From Acidobacteriota bacterium (lineage in GTDB: Bacteria > Acidobacteriota > Terriglobia > Acidiferrales > 2-02-FULL-67-57), in NCBI GenBank assembly GCA_016189965.1, contig JACPRL010000025.1, forward strand, positions 1 to 9,825: a stretch of DNA of 9,825 bases, given 5' to 3'. Under the pieces are notes generated by a model that did not search any database, was not told the origin of the DNA, and worked only from the letters and a program-made list of their open reading frames with translations. How positions within the stretch are numbered: position 1 is the first letter of the stretch; each line of letters begins with the position of its first letter. A program made the translations under genes and the position numbers. Shown piece after piece: positions 1 to 6,114 of the stretch.

Positions 1-66
1 CCCCTCGCCCCCCGCTTTGCCCCCATGTAGGGCGACCGGCTCGCCTCTCGCTTGAAAAGCAAAATG

Positions 67-100
67 GGGCTTTTGAAGCCTTTGTTCGCTTCAAAAGCCC
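67..100 (-). terminator. Rho-independent terminator after the ErpA-like gene
   Basis: Bases 67-79 (GGGCTTTTGAAGC) and 88-100 form a perfect 13-bp inverted repeat around an 8-base loop, and a G-T pair at 66/101 can extend it. Read on the minus strand, the stem is followed by ATTTTGCTTTT, a T-rich tail. It begins 28 bases past the stop codon of the minus-strand Fe-S carrier gene, so it is well placed to end that transcript. On the plus strand only three T follow the stem, so it may act weakly in that direction on a gene to the left of the window. The rest of bases 1-128 shows no gene. Confidence 0.8.
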
Positions 101-128
101 TTTGGTGGGTTGAATCTGCTTCGCGCCG

Positions 129-455
<327 letters not shown>

Positions 456-462
456 TGCGTTT

Positions 463-468
463 TCCTCT
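463..468 (-). promoter_or_regulatory. Ribosome-binding site of the ErpA-like gene
   Basis: The minus strand reads AGAGGA here, 7 bases before the ATG at 453-455. It supports the chosen start and fits the beginning of the conserved protein. Confidence 0.65.
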
Positions 469-519
469 CGAAGCCTCTTCGTCTCCCGAGGCCGCTACCT
501 CAGCCTCGCCCTCGTTCAT

Positions 520-1338
520 TTATAGCAGTTGCGCCTTTTGACTGTCAAGCCGGGCGAGGAAGTCGCGGAGAAGAATCTCGTCGGCAGCAAATTCGCCCAG
601 GGGCGCTCCGCCGTGCCAATCCGAGCCGCCTGTGGTGACCAGGTTGTACTGGCGCGCTAGGGCCTGCCATTGTGCGGCCGGCTCCAGCCCCCGGCGCTGG
701 TTGGCGGCTTCGATGCCGTCGAGTCCCAGTGCGACGAGCTCCTCGAGCCGCCGCCGGAACTGTCGCCGGCCCGGATGGGCCCAGACGGCGAGCCCACCAC
801 CAGTGTGGATGGTCTCGATGACTCGGGCAACCGGCTCCTCAAACGGCGGCACCAGGCCGCGGCGGCTCTCCATGTAGCGGCGCCAGGCCGCGCGCGCCGA
901 GCGGGCGTAGCCGCGCTGGGCCAGCAGAATGGCCAGGTGCGATGTCGTAACGCTCTCGCAGCAGGCGGCGCAGGGCAGGTCTTCAAAGCGCGCCGGCACG
1001 CCGCGCGCTTGGAGGCGTTCAATGGCCGTCCGCAGGCGCTCGCGGCGAAACGCCTGCATCCGCCCGAGGTGTGCGGCCACTTCCCTGCCCGGCAGCCGGG
1101 GAAAGTAGCCGAGGATGTGGATCTCCTCAGCGTCGAACGCGGCAGTGAATTCGGCGGCGCACAGCAGGCTGAGGCCCGCGCGCGCCGCGCCGGCTTGGGC
1201 TTCCGGCCAGCCGCCCAGCGAGTCATGGTCGGCCAACGCCACCAGATCGAGCCCTGCTTCGCGTGCCTGTTCAATCACGCCGGCGGGCGAGTCCGCGCCA
1301 TCCGAGTAGTAGCTGTGCAGGTGCAGGTCAGCGCGCAT
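520..1338 (-). CDS. PHP-domain phosphoesterase (RNase AM / TrpH-YciV type)
   Basis: The 272-residue protein has the full metal-binding set of the polymerase and histidinol phosphatase (PHP) superfamily: HLH at 6-8 followed by Asp13 (DLHLHSYYSDG), DHD at 37-39, Glu63, His74 (EIHILGYF), His134 (SHLA), His188 (AHPG), and Asp240 with His242 (GSDWHG). This arrangement, with a mid-domain helical insertion, is typical of TrpH/YciV proteins. Characterised members are trinuclear-metal enzymes that hydrolyse 3',5'-nucleoside bisphosphates (pAp) or act as a 5'-3' exonuclease on short RNAs (RNase AM). Which substrate applies here cannot be told from sequence. A local cluster CAACC at residues 123-127 is unusual but lies outside the known metal site. 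Start: ATG at 1336-1338, directly before the conserved DLHLHS. No clear Shine-Dalgarno sequence precedes it, and a TAAACT element (plus-strand 1347-1352) is close enough that a leaderless transcript is conceivable. It is divergent from isocitrate dehydrogenase and upstream of the ErpA-like gene. Confidence 0.88.
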   Translation of the reverse strand: MRADLHLHSYYSDGADSPAGVIEQAREAGLDLVALADHDSLGGWPEAQAGAARAGLSLLCAAEFTAAFDAEEIHILGYFPRLPGREVAAHLGRMQAFRRERLRTAIERLQARGVPARFEDLPCAACCESVTTSHLAILLAQRGYARSARAAWRRYMESRRGLVPPFEEPVARVIETIHTGGGLAVWAHPGRRQFRRRLEELVALGLDGIEAANQRRGLEPAAQWQALARQYNLVTTGGSDWHGGAPLGEFAADEILLRDFLARLDSQKAQLL

Positions 1339-1390
1339 CGCGACTCAGTTTACCATCTTGGCTGCGCTGGGCGCACCGGCTCGTCACCGG

Positions 1391-1419
1391 TTGCTGCGCG
1401 GCCGGTTTGCCCGTAGAAT
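1391..1419 (+). promoter_or_regulatory. Candidate sigma-70 promoter for the icd-hemH unit
   Basis: TTGCTG at 1391-1396 (3 of 6 matches to TTGACA) and TAGAAT at 1414-1419 (5 of 6 matches to TATAAT) are separated by exactly 17 bases. They lie in the 107-base divergent gap and predict a transcript start near 1426, about 20 bases before the ATG at 1446. The -35 box is weak, so this is a candidate only. Confidence 0.45.
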
Positions 1420-1445
1420 GCAGACGGACTCAGGGCGCGAACCAA

Positions 1446-2474
1446 ATGCATCGTGTGACGCTCATACCGGGCGACGGCATCGGTCCCGAGGTGGCCGCGG
1501 CCACCCGGCGCATCCTCGCCGCTACCGGCGTGCCGATTGAATGGGAGGAAGTGGCCGCCGAGCCGGTGGCCGACCGCCGGAACGAGCGCTTCCTGCACGC
1601 CGACTGGCTCGACTCCATCCGGCGCAACCGCGTGGCGCTCAAGGGGCCGATAGCGACGCCGGTGGCCGAGGGCCACCGCAGCCTCAATGTTGCCTTGCGG
1701 CAGGCACTCGAGCTCTATGCCAACCTGCGCCCGGTGCGCAACCTGCCCGGGCTCAAGACCCGCTTCGAGAATATTGACTTGATCATCGTCCGGGAGAATA
1801 CCGAGGACCTCTACGCCGGCCTCGAACACACCGTCGTCCCCGGCGTCGTGGAAAGCCTGAAAATCATTACCGAGAAAGCTTCCACGCGCATCGCGCGCTT
1901 CGCGTTCAACTACGCCCGCCAGCATGGCCGGCGCCAGATTACGGTCGTGCACAAGGCCAACATCATGAAACTCTCCGACGGCTTGTTCCTCACCTGCTGC
2001 CGTCGCGTCGCCCAGGAATTCCCCGATATTCGCTGCAACGAACTGATCGTGGACAACGCCAGCATGCAGCTCGTGCTCAAGCCCGAGAGCTTCGATATCA
2101 TCCTCACCCCCAACCTCTACGGCGACATCGTCTCCGACCTCTGCGCCGGCCTGGTGGGCGGCCTGGGCGTCGTCCCCGGGGCCAACATCGGAGACGAGTA
2201 TGCGGTCTTCGAAGCCGTCCACGGCACCGCGCCCGACATCGCCGGCCAGAACCGCGCCAACCCAACGGCGATGACCTTTTCGGCCGCCTTGATGCTTGAG
2301 CATCTGGGAGAAACCAACGCCGCGGCGCTTGTCCGCCGCGCCCTCGGAAGTGTGTATCAAGCCGGGCGCCCCCTTACCCCCGACCTGGGCGGCACAGCCA
2401 CGACGACCGAATTCACCGACGCTGTCGTGGCCGCCCTCGAACGCCTTCGCGCTGGCTCTCCGGTCAAGGCTTAA
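1446..2474 (+). CDS. icd: NAD-dependent isocitrate dehydrogenase
   Basis: This 342-residue beta-decarboxylating dehydrogenase converts isocitrate to 2-oxoglutarate and CO2 in the TCA cycle. Signature segments are IPGDGIGPEV (7-16), RSLNVALR (78-85), RENTEDLYAG (116-125), VHKANIMKLSDG (168-179) and NLYGDIVSD (223-231). Substrate and metal residues inferred from the family are Ser79, Arg85, Arg95, Arg116, Tyr123, Lys170, Asp203, Asp227 and Asp231. The SLNV motif marks isocitrate rather than isopropylmalate or homoisocitrate as substrate. After HGTAP comes Asp264-Ile265 where NADP enzymes such as E. coli Icd have Lys-Tyr, which favours NAD. The short length matches the NAD-type group, not the roughly 416-residue NADP enzyme. 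The frame is open back to 1263, but that extension overlaps the divergent PHP gene and lacks conservation. ATG 1446, with AGGG ten bases upstream, begins exactly at the family N-terminus. Ferrochelatase follows after one base. Confidence 0.93.
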   Translation: MHRVTLIPGDGIGPEVAAATRRILAATGVPIEWEEVAAEPVADRRNERFLHADWLDSIRRNRVALKGPIATPVAEGHRSLNVALRQALELYANLRPVRNLPGLKTRFENIDLIIVRENTEDLYAGLEHTVVPGVVESLKIITEKASTRIARFAFNYARQHGRRQITVVHKANIMKLSDGLFLTCCRRVAQEFPDIRCNELIVDNASMQLVLKPESFDIILTPNLYGDIVSDLCAGLVGGLGVVPGANIGDEYAVFEAVHGTAPDIAGQNRANPTAMTFSAALMLEHLGETNAAALVRRALGSVYQAGRPLTPDLGGTATTTEFTDAVVAALERLRAGSPVKA

Positions 2475-2475
2475 C

Positions 2476-3498
2476 GTGGCTCGCCCCCGCCCCGTTGGCG
2501 TCGTGCTCTTCCAACTCGGCGGTCCCGACTGCCTCGACGCGGTCGAGCCTTTTCTCTTCAATCTCTTCTCCGACCCCGACATCATCGAGTTCCCCTTTTC
2601 CCGCTTGACTCGCCCGGCCATCGCCCGCCTGCTGGCCCGCCGCCGCGCCGCCAAAGTCCGTGAGCATTACCGCGAGATCGGCGGTGGCTCGCCCCTCCTC
2701 GAGCTCACCCGCGCACAGGCAGCCGCCCTCGAAGCCGAGCTTCGTCGGTCGCTCGACACCCGCGTCTGGGTCGCCATGCGCTACTGGCACCCGTTGATTG
2801 AAGAGGTCATCGCCCAGATCCGCGAAGCCGACCTCGACGAACTCGTCCTCCTCCCTCTCTATCCGCAATACTCAAAAGTCACCACCGGCAGCAGCCTCAA
2901 CGAGTGGGAGCGGCGTTCCCGCCGTGCCGGATGGCGCATGCCGGTCAAAATTGTCCCTGACTTCTACCGCCACACGCTCTTCCTCGACGCCCTGGTCGAA
3001 AAAATCAATTCCACTCTGGCGCGATTCCCTGCCGGCGAGCCTGTGACGCTGGTATTCAGCGCCCACGGCGTCCCCATGAGCGTCATCGAGGCCGGCGACC
3101 CCTACCAGGAGCAAACCGAAGCCACCGTCCGGCTGGTGATGGAGCGCGGCGGCTGGTCGCATCCCCACCTGCTCTGCTACCAGAGCCGGGTCGGCCCCGG
3201 CCGCTGGACCGAGCCCATGCTCCACACCGCCTTAGAGCGCCTGCGCCCTGGCGCCGGGGACGGCGGGGGCGCCGGAGCGCGCAACGTGCTGGTGATTCCC
3301 ATCTCCTTCGTCACCGAGCACATCGAAACCCTCCACGAGATTGACCTCGAAGCCCGAGCCCAGGCCGCCTCCCTCGGCTTTGCCCGCTTCGAGATGATGC
3401 CCGCGCTGAACGATTCCCCCACCTTCATTCGCGCGCTGGCCGACCTGGTGCTCACCGCCGTCAGCGCCGAGGTTCCCAGCCGCGCCGAGTTCTCTTGA
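2476..3498 (+). CDS. hemH: Ferrochelatase
   Basis: The 340-residue protein inserts Fe2+ into a porphyrin, a late step of haem synthesis. Family motifs run the whole length: LFQLGGPDCLDAVEPFLFNL and FSDPDII near the N-terminus, MRYWHPLIEEV (101-111), LPLYPQYS (126-133), the catalytic-histidine motif VFSAHGVP with His197, YQSRVGPGRW (235-244) and PISFVTEHIETLHEID (275-290), with the conserved glutamates 281 and 284. Whether it uses protoporphyrin IX or coproporphyrin III (CpfC) cannot be settled from these motifs, and no C-terminal Fe-S cysteine cluster is visible. A Gly/Ala-rich loop (259-268) is local low complexity. Start: GTG at 2476, one base after the icd stop, with AAGG six bases upstream inside icd, which implies translational coupling. 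The in-frame extension to 2296 lies within icd and is not conserved. Its stop codon overlaps the -35 box of the next operon. It likely supplies haem to the cytochromes encoded downstream. Confidence 0.94.
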   Translation: MARPRPVGVVLFQLGGPDCLDAVEPFLFNLFSDPDIIEFPFSRLTRPAIARLLARRRAAKVREHYREIGGGSPLLELTRAQAAALEAELRRSLDTRVWVAMRYWHPLIEEVIAQIREADLDELVLLPLYPQYSKVTTGSSLNEWERRSRRAGWRMPVKIVPDFYRHTLFLDALVEKINSTLARFPAGEPVTLVFSAHGVPMSVIEAGDPYQEQTEATVRLVMERGGWSHPHLLCYQSRVGPGRWTEPMLHTALERLRPGAGDGGGAGARNVLVIPISFVTEHIETLHEIDLEARAQAASLGFARFEMMPALNDSPTFIRALADLVLTAVSAEVPSRAEFS

Positions 3499-3525
3499 CA
3501 GCCGTGGGGAGTCCTGCGGTAGGAT
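3495..3525 (+). promoter_or_regulatory. Candidate promoter of the bc-complex operon
   Basis: A perfect TTGACA lies at 3495-3500, overlapping the hemH TGA stop (3496-3498). TAGGAT (4 of 6) follows at 3520-3525 with a 19-base spacer, and it runs into AAAAT, the only AT-rich patch nearby. An overlapping TAAAAT at 3525-3530 matches 5 of 6 but would need a 24-base spacer. The start of transcription would fall near 3532-3538, leaving a leader of about 55 bases before the Rieske gene. The 19-base spacer is longer than the optimum, so regulation or an alternative sigma factor is possible. Confidence 0.5.
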
Positions 3526-3584
3526 AAAATTTCGCTTCAGGGTGGACAGAACTCCACAACGCGGTTCGCGCGCAGGGCCCGTGT

Positions 3585-3589
3585 AGGAG
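3585..3589 (+). promoter_or_regulatory. Unusually close Shine-Dalgarno sequence of the Rieske gene
   Basis: AGGAG sits only one base before the ATG at 3591, much nearer than the usual 5-9 bases. No in-frame alternative start codon lies close upstream, and the next in-frame Met is inside the predicted membrane helix, so ATG 3591 still looks right. Translation may be inefficient or rely on another element. Confidence 0.4.
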
Positions 3590-3590
3590 T

Positions 3591-4133
3591 ATGACCGAAA
3601 CGCCGGAGAAAAAAGCGGCCGCTGCTGCCTCGCCCAAGGACAGCAAACCGGTTGAGCCGGTCAAGCTCCGCCGCCGCATTATCTGGGCGACCATCTGGAG
3701 CTTTGTGGGCGTCAATTTCCTGATGATCATGCGCTTCTTCTTTCCCCGCACGCTCTTCGAGCCCAAGACCATCTTCACCATCGGCACGGCCGGTGACTTC
3801 GGCCTGGGGGTCGAGACCAAGTTCCAGCAAGACTACCGCATCTGGGTGGTCAAGAAGGCCGATCGGCTCTTTGTGATTTACGCCCGCTGTACCCATCTCG
3901 GCTGCACCCCGGACTGGAAGCCCAGCGAAAACAAGTTCAAGTGCCCCTGCCACGGCAGCGGTTATGACAGCGACGGGGTCAACTTCGAAGGCCCGGCGCC
4001 GCGCCCGATGGACCGCGCTTACGTCGAGATGAACGCTCAGGGGCAGGTTGTGGTCGACACCGCGCGCCTCTTCCTGTGCGAAAAGGGCAAGCGCTGCCAG
4101 TTTGACGACCCCGGCGCCTTCATCCCCGTCTGA
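3591..4133 (+). CDS. qcrA: Rieske iron-sulfur subunit of a cytochrome bc-type complex
   Basis: The 180-residue protein carries a Rieske [2Fe-2S] domain. The first box is CTHLGC (Cys100, His102, Cys105) and the second is CPCHGSGY (Cys118, Cys120, His121). By family rule, Cys100, His102, Cys118 and His121 bind the cluster, and Cys105-Cys120 form the stabilising disulfide. GPAPRPMDRAYV (134-145) is the usual Pro loop. An Ala/Lys/Pro-rich cytoplasmic head is followed by LRRRII and one membrane helix at about 31-50, fitting an uncleaved, possibly Tat-exported anchor that places the cluster outside the membrane. The domain accepts an electron from quinol at the Qo site and passes it to a cytochrome c. 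The tail has two further cysteines, Cys163 and Cys169 (CEKGKRC), that the Rieske fold does not need. It is the first gene of the operon, and the cytochrome b gene starts 31 bases after it. Confidence 0.95.
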   Translation: MTETPEKKAAAAASPKDSKPVEPVKLRRRIIWATIWSFVGVNFLMIMRFFFPRTLFEPKTIFTIGTAGDFGLGVETKFQQDYRIWVVKKADRLFVIYARCTHLGCTPDWKPSENKFKCPCHGSGYDSDGVNFEGPAPRPMDRAYVEMNAQGQVVVDTARLFLCEKGKRCQFDDPGAFIPV

Positions 4134-4154
4134 TCACTGGAGAGGGTGAGCCAC

Positions 4155-4160
4155 GGAGGG
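4155..4160 (+). promoter_or_regulatory. Ribosome-binding site deciding the cytochrome b start
   Basis: GGAGGG ends four bases before ATG 4165. A TTG codon at 4162 is in frame directly before that ATG, but it would leave only one base of spacing, so ATG 4165 is preferred. Confidence 0.65.
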
Positions 4161-4164
4161 CTTG

Positions 4165-5109
4165 ATGGCTGAGAAGAACAACGCCAAGCCGAACAACAAG
4201 CGAGGCCTCACCGCCCTCCTCGAGCAGGCGCAGGAAAAAAGCAAGGCGCTGAAAGAAAAAGTTATCGAAGAGGCCAAGGCGCTCAAGGAGCCGGAGAAGA
4301 CCCAGCTCTTCCGCTCCATCTTCCGCGTCAAGCACGACGAGCAGCCGCGCAACCGCGCCCTGAGCGTGCTGACCAACGTCTTCTTCCATCTCCATCCGGC
4401 CAAGATCAACCGCGACGCCGTCCGCTACAGCTTCACCTGGGGCATGGGCGGCCTCACCTTCTACCTCTTCCTCGTCCTCACTTTCACCGGCGTCCTCCTG
4501 ATGTACTACTACCACCCCACCAAGGCCCAGGCCTTCCGCGACATCCTCTACCTTGAACACGACGTTCCCTTCGGCAAGCTCCTCCGCAATATGCACCGCT
4601 GGGCCGCTCACCTGATGATCATCACCGTCTGGCTCCATATGTTCCGCGTCTTCCTCACCGGCTCCTACAAGCGCCCGCGCGAATTCAACTGGTGCATCGG
4701 CGTCATCCTCATGGTGCTCACCCTGCTGCTCTCCTTCACCGGCTACCTGCTGCCCGACGACCAGCTCGGCTTCTGGGCGGTCACGGTGGGCACCAACATG
4801 GCGCGCGCCACCCCGCTGCTGGGCCACGAAGGGCCTTTTGGCGCGCAATTGGGGATGACGCCGTACAACGACGTGCGCTTCGCCCTGCTGGGCGGCTCCA
4901 TCGTCGACGCCAATGCCCTGCTCCGCGCCTATATCTGGCATTGCATTGCCATCCCCCTGCTGGCGGCCATCTTCATGGGGGTGCATTTCTGGCGCGTCCG
5001 CAAGGACGGCGGCATCTCCGGGCCTGCGCCCGTCACGCTGGAATCCGAAGTCAAGGAAGCGAAAGGGCCGACGCCCGTCATCATGCGCCCCAGCGGCATG
5101 CGCGAGTAA
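4165..5109 (+). CDS. petB: Cytochrome b6-like subunit (N-terminal half of split cytochrome b)
   Basis: This 314-residue membrane protein carries the two haem b groups and contributes to the quinol sites. Four membrane helices are seen at about 95-115, 144-166, 176-196 and 257-277. Haem ligands are His144 and His158 (13 residues between) and His259 and His274 (14 residues between). The 14-residue second spacing is the b6-type pattern, in contrast to 13 in mitochondrial and proteobacterial cytochrome b. The position equal to Cys35 of plastid cytochrome b6, which holds the extra covalent haem, is Gly93 (TWGMGG), so that haem is probably absent. The first 50 or so residues form a Lys/Glu-rich helical extension not found in ordinary b6 proteins. 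The C-terminus is also extended by about 30 polar residues. The C-terminal half of cytochrome b is encoded 18 bases downstream. Confidence 0.94.
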   Translation: MAEKNNAKPNNKRGLTALLEQAQEKSKALKEKVIEEAKALKEPEKTQLFRSIFRVKHDEQPRNRALSVLTNVFFHLHPAKINRDAVRYSFTWGMGGLTFYLFLVLTFTGVLLMYYYHPTKAQAFRDILYLEHDVPFGKLLRNMHRWAAHLMIITVWLHMFRVFLTGSYKRPREFNWCIGVILMVLTLLLSFTGYLLPDDQLGFWAVTVGTNMARATPLLGHEGPFGAQLGMTPYNDVRFALLGGSIVDANALLRAYIWHCIAIPLLAAIFMGVHFWRVRKDGGISGPAPVTLESEVKEAKGPTPVIMRPSGMRE

Positions 5110-5127
5110 GGAGACTGAGGGACTCCA

Positions 5128-6081
5128 ATGGATTGGCATCAGCTCTGGGAAATCACCTCGGCCCCCGACAACATCCCCATCGTCGCCCTGCTCTTCCTCG
5201 TCCCCTTCTACGCCTGGTACGGCCTGCGCCAGGCGCTGGAGAACGACCGGCTGGTGGCGCAGCTCGAAAAAGATCCCGCGATGGCCAAGACCCACCATCG
5301 CAAGACCCAGCCCTGGAAGCCAGGCTGGAGCCGCGAAGTGCACGTCTGGCCCTACCTGATGCGCATCGAGTTTCTCGCCGCCCTCATCGTCACTTTCATC
5401 CTCATGGTCTGGTCCATCACCCTCAACGCCCCGCTCGAAGAGCCCGCCAACCCCAACCTGACCATGAACCCCGCCAAAGCCCCCTGGTACTTCCTCGGCC
5501 TGCAGGAGATGCTGGTCTACTTCGACCCCTGGATCGCCGGCGTGCTGATGCCCACGCTCATCATCATCGGCCTGATGGTCATCCCCTACATCGACACCAA
5601 CCCGCTCGGCAACGGCTACTACACCTTCAGGCAGCGCCCCATCGCCATCCTCTCCTTCTGCTTCGGCTTCCTCGGCCTGTGGGTCTTGATGATCATCATC
5701 GGCACCTTCATCCGCGGCCCAGGCTGGATGTGGTTCTGGCCCGGACAAACCTGGGACCACAACCGGCTGGTCTTTGAGGTCAACCGCGACCTGCATGAAA
5801 TCTGGCCCTTCAGCGCCGTCATCCCGCAGACCAGTTGGCTAGCCAAAGGGCTCTTCGGCGGCGCCGTCGTGGCGCTCTACTACTTGCTGGCCGGCCTCGC
5901 CGTCCACAAGGTCTTCGTCCTGAATGAATTCACCCGAAAAATCTACCGGCGCATGGGCCTGGTGCAGTACCTGACGGTGCAGTTCTTCTTCGTCACCATG
6001 CTTGGGCTGCCGGTGAAGATGCTGTTGCGTTTGCTCTTTCGCATCAAGTACGTCTGGGTTACGCCGTGGTTCAACATTTGA
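5128..6081 (+). CDS. petD: Subunit IV-like C-terminal half of cytochrome b, extended
   Basis: The 317-residue membrane protein matches the C-terminal cytochrome b domain. Predicted helices are at about 16-33, 80-98, 137-153, 172-194, 240-262 and 281-303. Core helices E, F and G correspond to 80-98, 137-153 and 172-194. The loop NPAKAPWYFLGLQEML (114-129) is the Qo-site loop, in which the classical PEWY is APWY (118-121), so the proton-accepting Glu is missing. Plastid subunit IV has about 160 residues and three helices. This protein has one extra helix at the start and two at the end, after a periplasmic stretch rich in Trp and Pro. GAGGGA lies five bases before the ATG. It should pair with the b6-like subunit to form the quinol-oxidising core, and the octahaem cytochrome gene follows after 33 bases. 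Confidence 0.92.
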   Translation: MDWHQLWEITSAPDNIPIVALLFLVPFYAWYGLRQALENDRLVAQLEKDPAMAKTHHRKTQPWKPGWSREVHVWPYLMRIEFLAALIVTFILMVWSITLNAPLEEPANPNLTMNPAKAPWYFLGLQEMLVYFDPWIAGVLMPTLIIIGLMVIPYIDTNPLGNGYYTFRQRPIAILSFCFGFLGLWVLMIIIGTFIRGPGWMWFWPGQTWDHNRLVFEVNRDLHEIWPFSAVIPQTSWLAKGLFGGAVVALYYLLAGLAVHKVFVLNEFTRKIYRRMGLVQYLTVQFFFVTMLGLPVKMLLRLLFRIKYVWVTPWFNI

Positions 6082-6102
6082 GCGCGGGCGGCGGAGTTTT
6101 CC

Positions 6103-6109
6103 GGGAGGG
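6103..6109 (+). promoter_or_regulatory. Ribosome-binding site supporting the GTG start of the octahaem gene
   Basis: GGGAGGG ends five bases before GTG 6115, an ideal spacing. It supports this non-ATG start, which places a short charged head before the membrane anchor. Confidence 0.65.
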
Positions 6110-6114
6110 AACGC

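Noticed and set aside
51..100. Repeated CTTGAAAAGC-like words as a possible CRISPR or small repeat element
   Set aside because: Only one imperfect copy lies beside the hairpin arms. The perfect arms with a T-rich tail are fully explained as a terminator.
1263..1445. N-terminal extension of isocitrate dehydrogenase
   Set aside because: It would overlap the divergent PHP gene by about 75 bases, and its residues look random. The family N-terminus begins exactly at ATG 1446.
1446..2474. Isopropylmalate or homoisocitrate dehydrogenase
   Set aside because: The RSLNVALR substrate motif with Ser79 and Arg85 is that of isocitrate dehydrogenase, and no leucine or lysine synthesis gene is adjacent.
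1350..2654. 434-residue open frame on the minus strand opposite isocitrate dehydrogenase and ferrochelatase
   Set aside because: It is antisense to two genes with clear family motifs, has low-complexity Gly/Ala/Asp/His composition and no recognisable domain. High GC at third positions keeps such frames open by chance.
4120..5796. 558-residue minus-strand open frame opposite the cytochrome b genes
   Set aside because: It is very rich in Asp, Glu, Gly, His and Gln, typical of the reverse complement of GC-rich membrane-protein codons. It overlaps two certain genes fully and has no motif.
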